This document shows, piece after piece, positions 6,057 through 6,081 of a stretch of DNA of 6,081 bases. The notes under the pieces are model-generated. The model saw only the letters and a list, made by a program, of their open reading frames with translations. It ran no database searches and was not told the DNA's origin. A program made the position numbers and the translations under genes. The DNA is taken from positions 3,685 through 9,765 of the forward strand of contig DIZT01000004.1 of assembly GCA_002427975.1 (NCBI GenBank). Reading direction: 5' to 3'. Source of the DNA: Micrococcaceae bacterium UBA6021. GTDB lineage: Bacteria > Actinomycetota > Actinomycetes > Actinomycetales > Micrococcaceae. The stretch's first letter is position 1. Each line of letters opens with the position of its first letter.

Positions 6057-6081
6057 TTGATAAACTTTCTTGAAAAACTTT
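6057..6081 (+). repeat. AT-rich tandem repeat of about 13 bases at the right edge
   Basis: TTGATAAACTTTC (6057-6069) is followed directly by TTGAAAAACTTT (6070-6081), with 11 of 12 positions equal. The second copy runs into the window end. The block is strikingly AT-rich against its GC-rich surroundings. TTGATA and TTGAAA both resemble -35 hexamers, so this may be the upstream part of a promoter for the next gene. More copies may follow outside the window. Confidence -1.

Overview
The window is compact, GC-rich bacterial DNA with five protein genes. Protein character and gene order point to a Gram-positive actinobacterium of the Arthrobacter/Pseudarthrobacter type (Micrococcaceae); the genus is an inference. 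The order CCA-adding enzyme, divergent Nudix hydrolase, MurJ flippase matches the conserved block that includes pcnA (Rv3907c), mutT4 (Rv3908) and mviN/murJ (Rv3910) in Mycobacterium tuberculosis. That block lies close to the chromosomal origin region, so this is probably core chromosome rather than a mobile region. I see no tRNA, rRNA, insertion sequence, CRISPR array or prophage gene.

Left half (1-3800) is read on the minus strand. From right to left it holds a Nudix hydrolase (3252-3800), the lipid II flippase MurJ (991-3168, with a long unstructured C-terminal tail) and the 5' part of a gene running off the left edge (1-810). The last gene encodes a protein that starts with a degenerate Ser/Thr-kinase N-lobe followed by an acidic and then a Pro/Ala-rich linker. 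In mycobacteria a pseudokinase domain is fused to the C-terminus of MurJ; here the kinase-like part is a separate gene behind murJ. A GC hairpin with a T-run and a good promoter candidate lie between the two (847-895).

A 159-base divergent intergenic region (3801-3959) separates the minus-strand genes from the right half. It holds a perfect 8-base inverted repeat and a possible leaderless promoter for the Nudix gene.

Right half (3960-6049) is a plus-strand pair: the CCA-adding tRNA nucleotidyltransferase (3960-5468), overlapping by ATGA with a histidine phosphatase (5465-6049). The last 25 bases are AT-rich and form a tandem repeat of about 13 bases, probably the start of a regulatory region for the next gene.

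Functionally the block joins cell-wall precursor export (MurJ and a probable regulatory partner) to nucleotide or tRNA housekeeping (Nudix, CCA enzyme, phosphatase). Most of it is ordinary core genome. The points worth a second look are the split, N-lobe-only pseudokinase beside MurJ, the terminator/promoter junction between them, the apparent absence of an Rv3909-type gene between the Nudix gene and murJ, and several short palindromes in the intergenic gaps.
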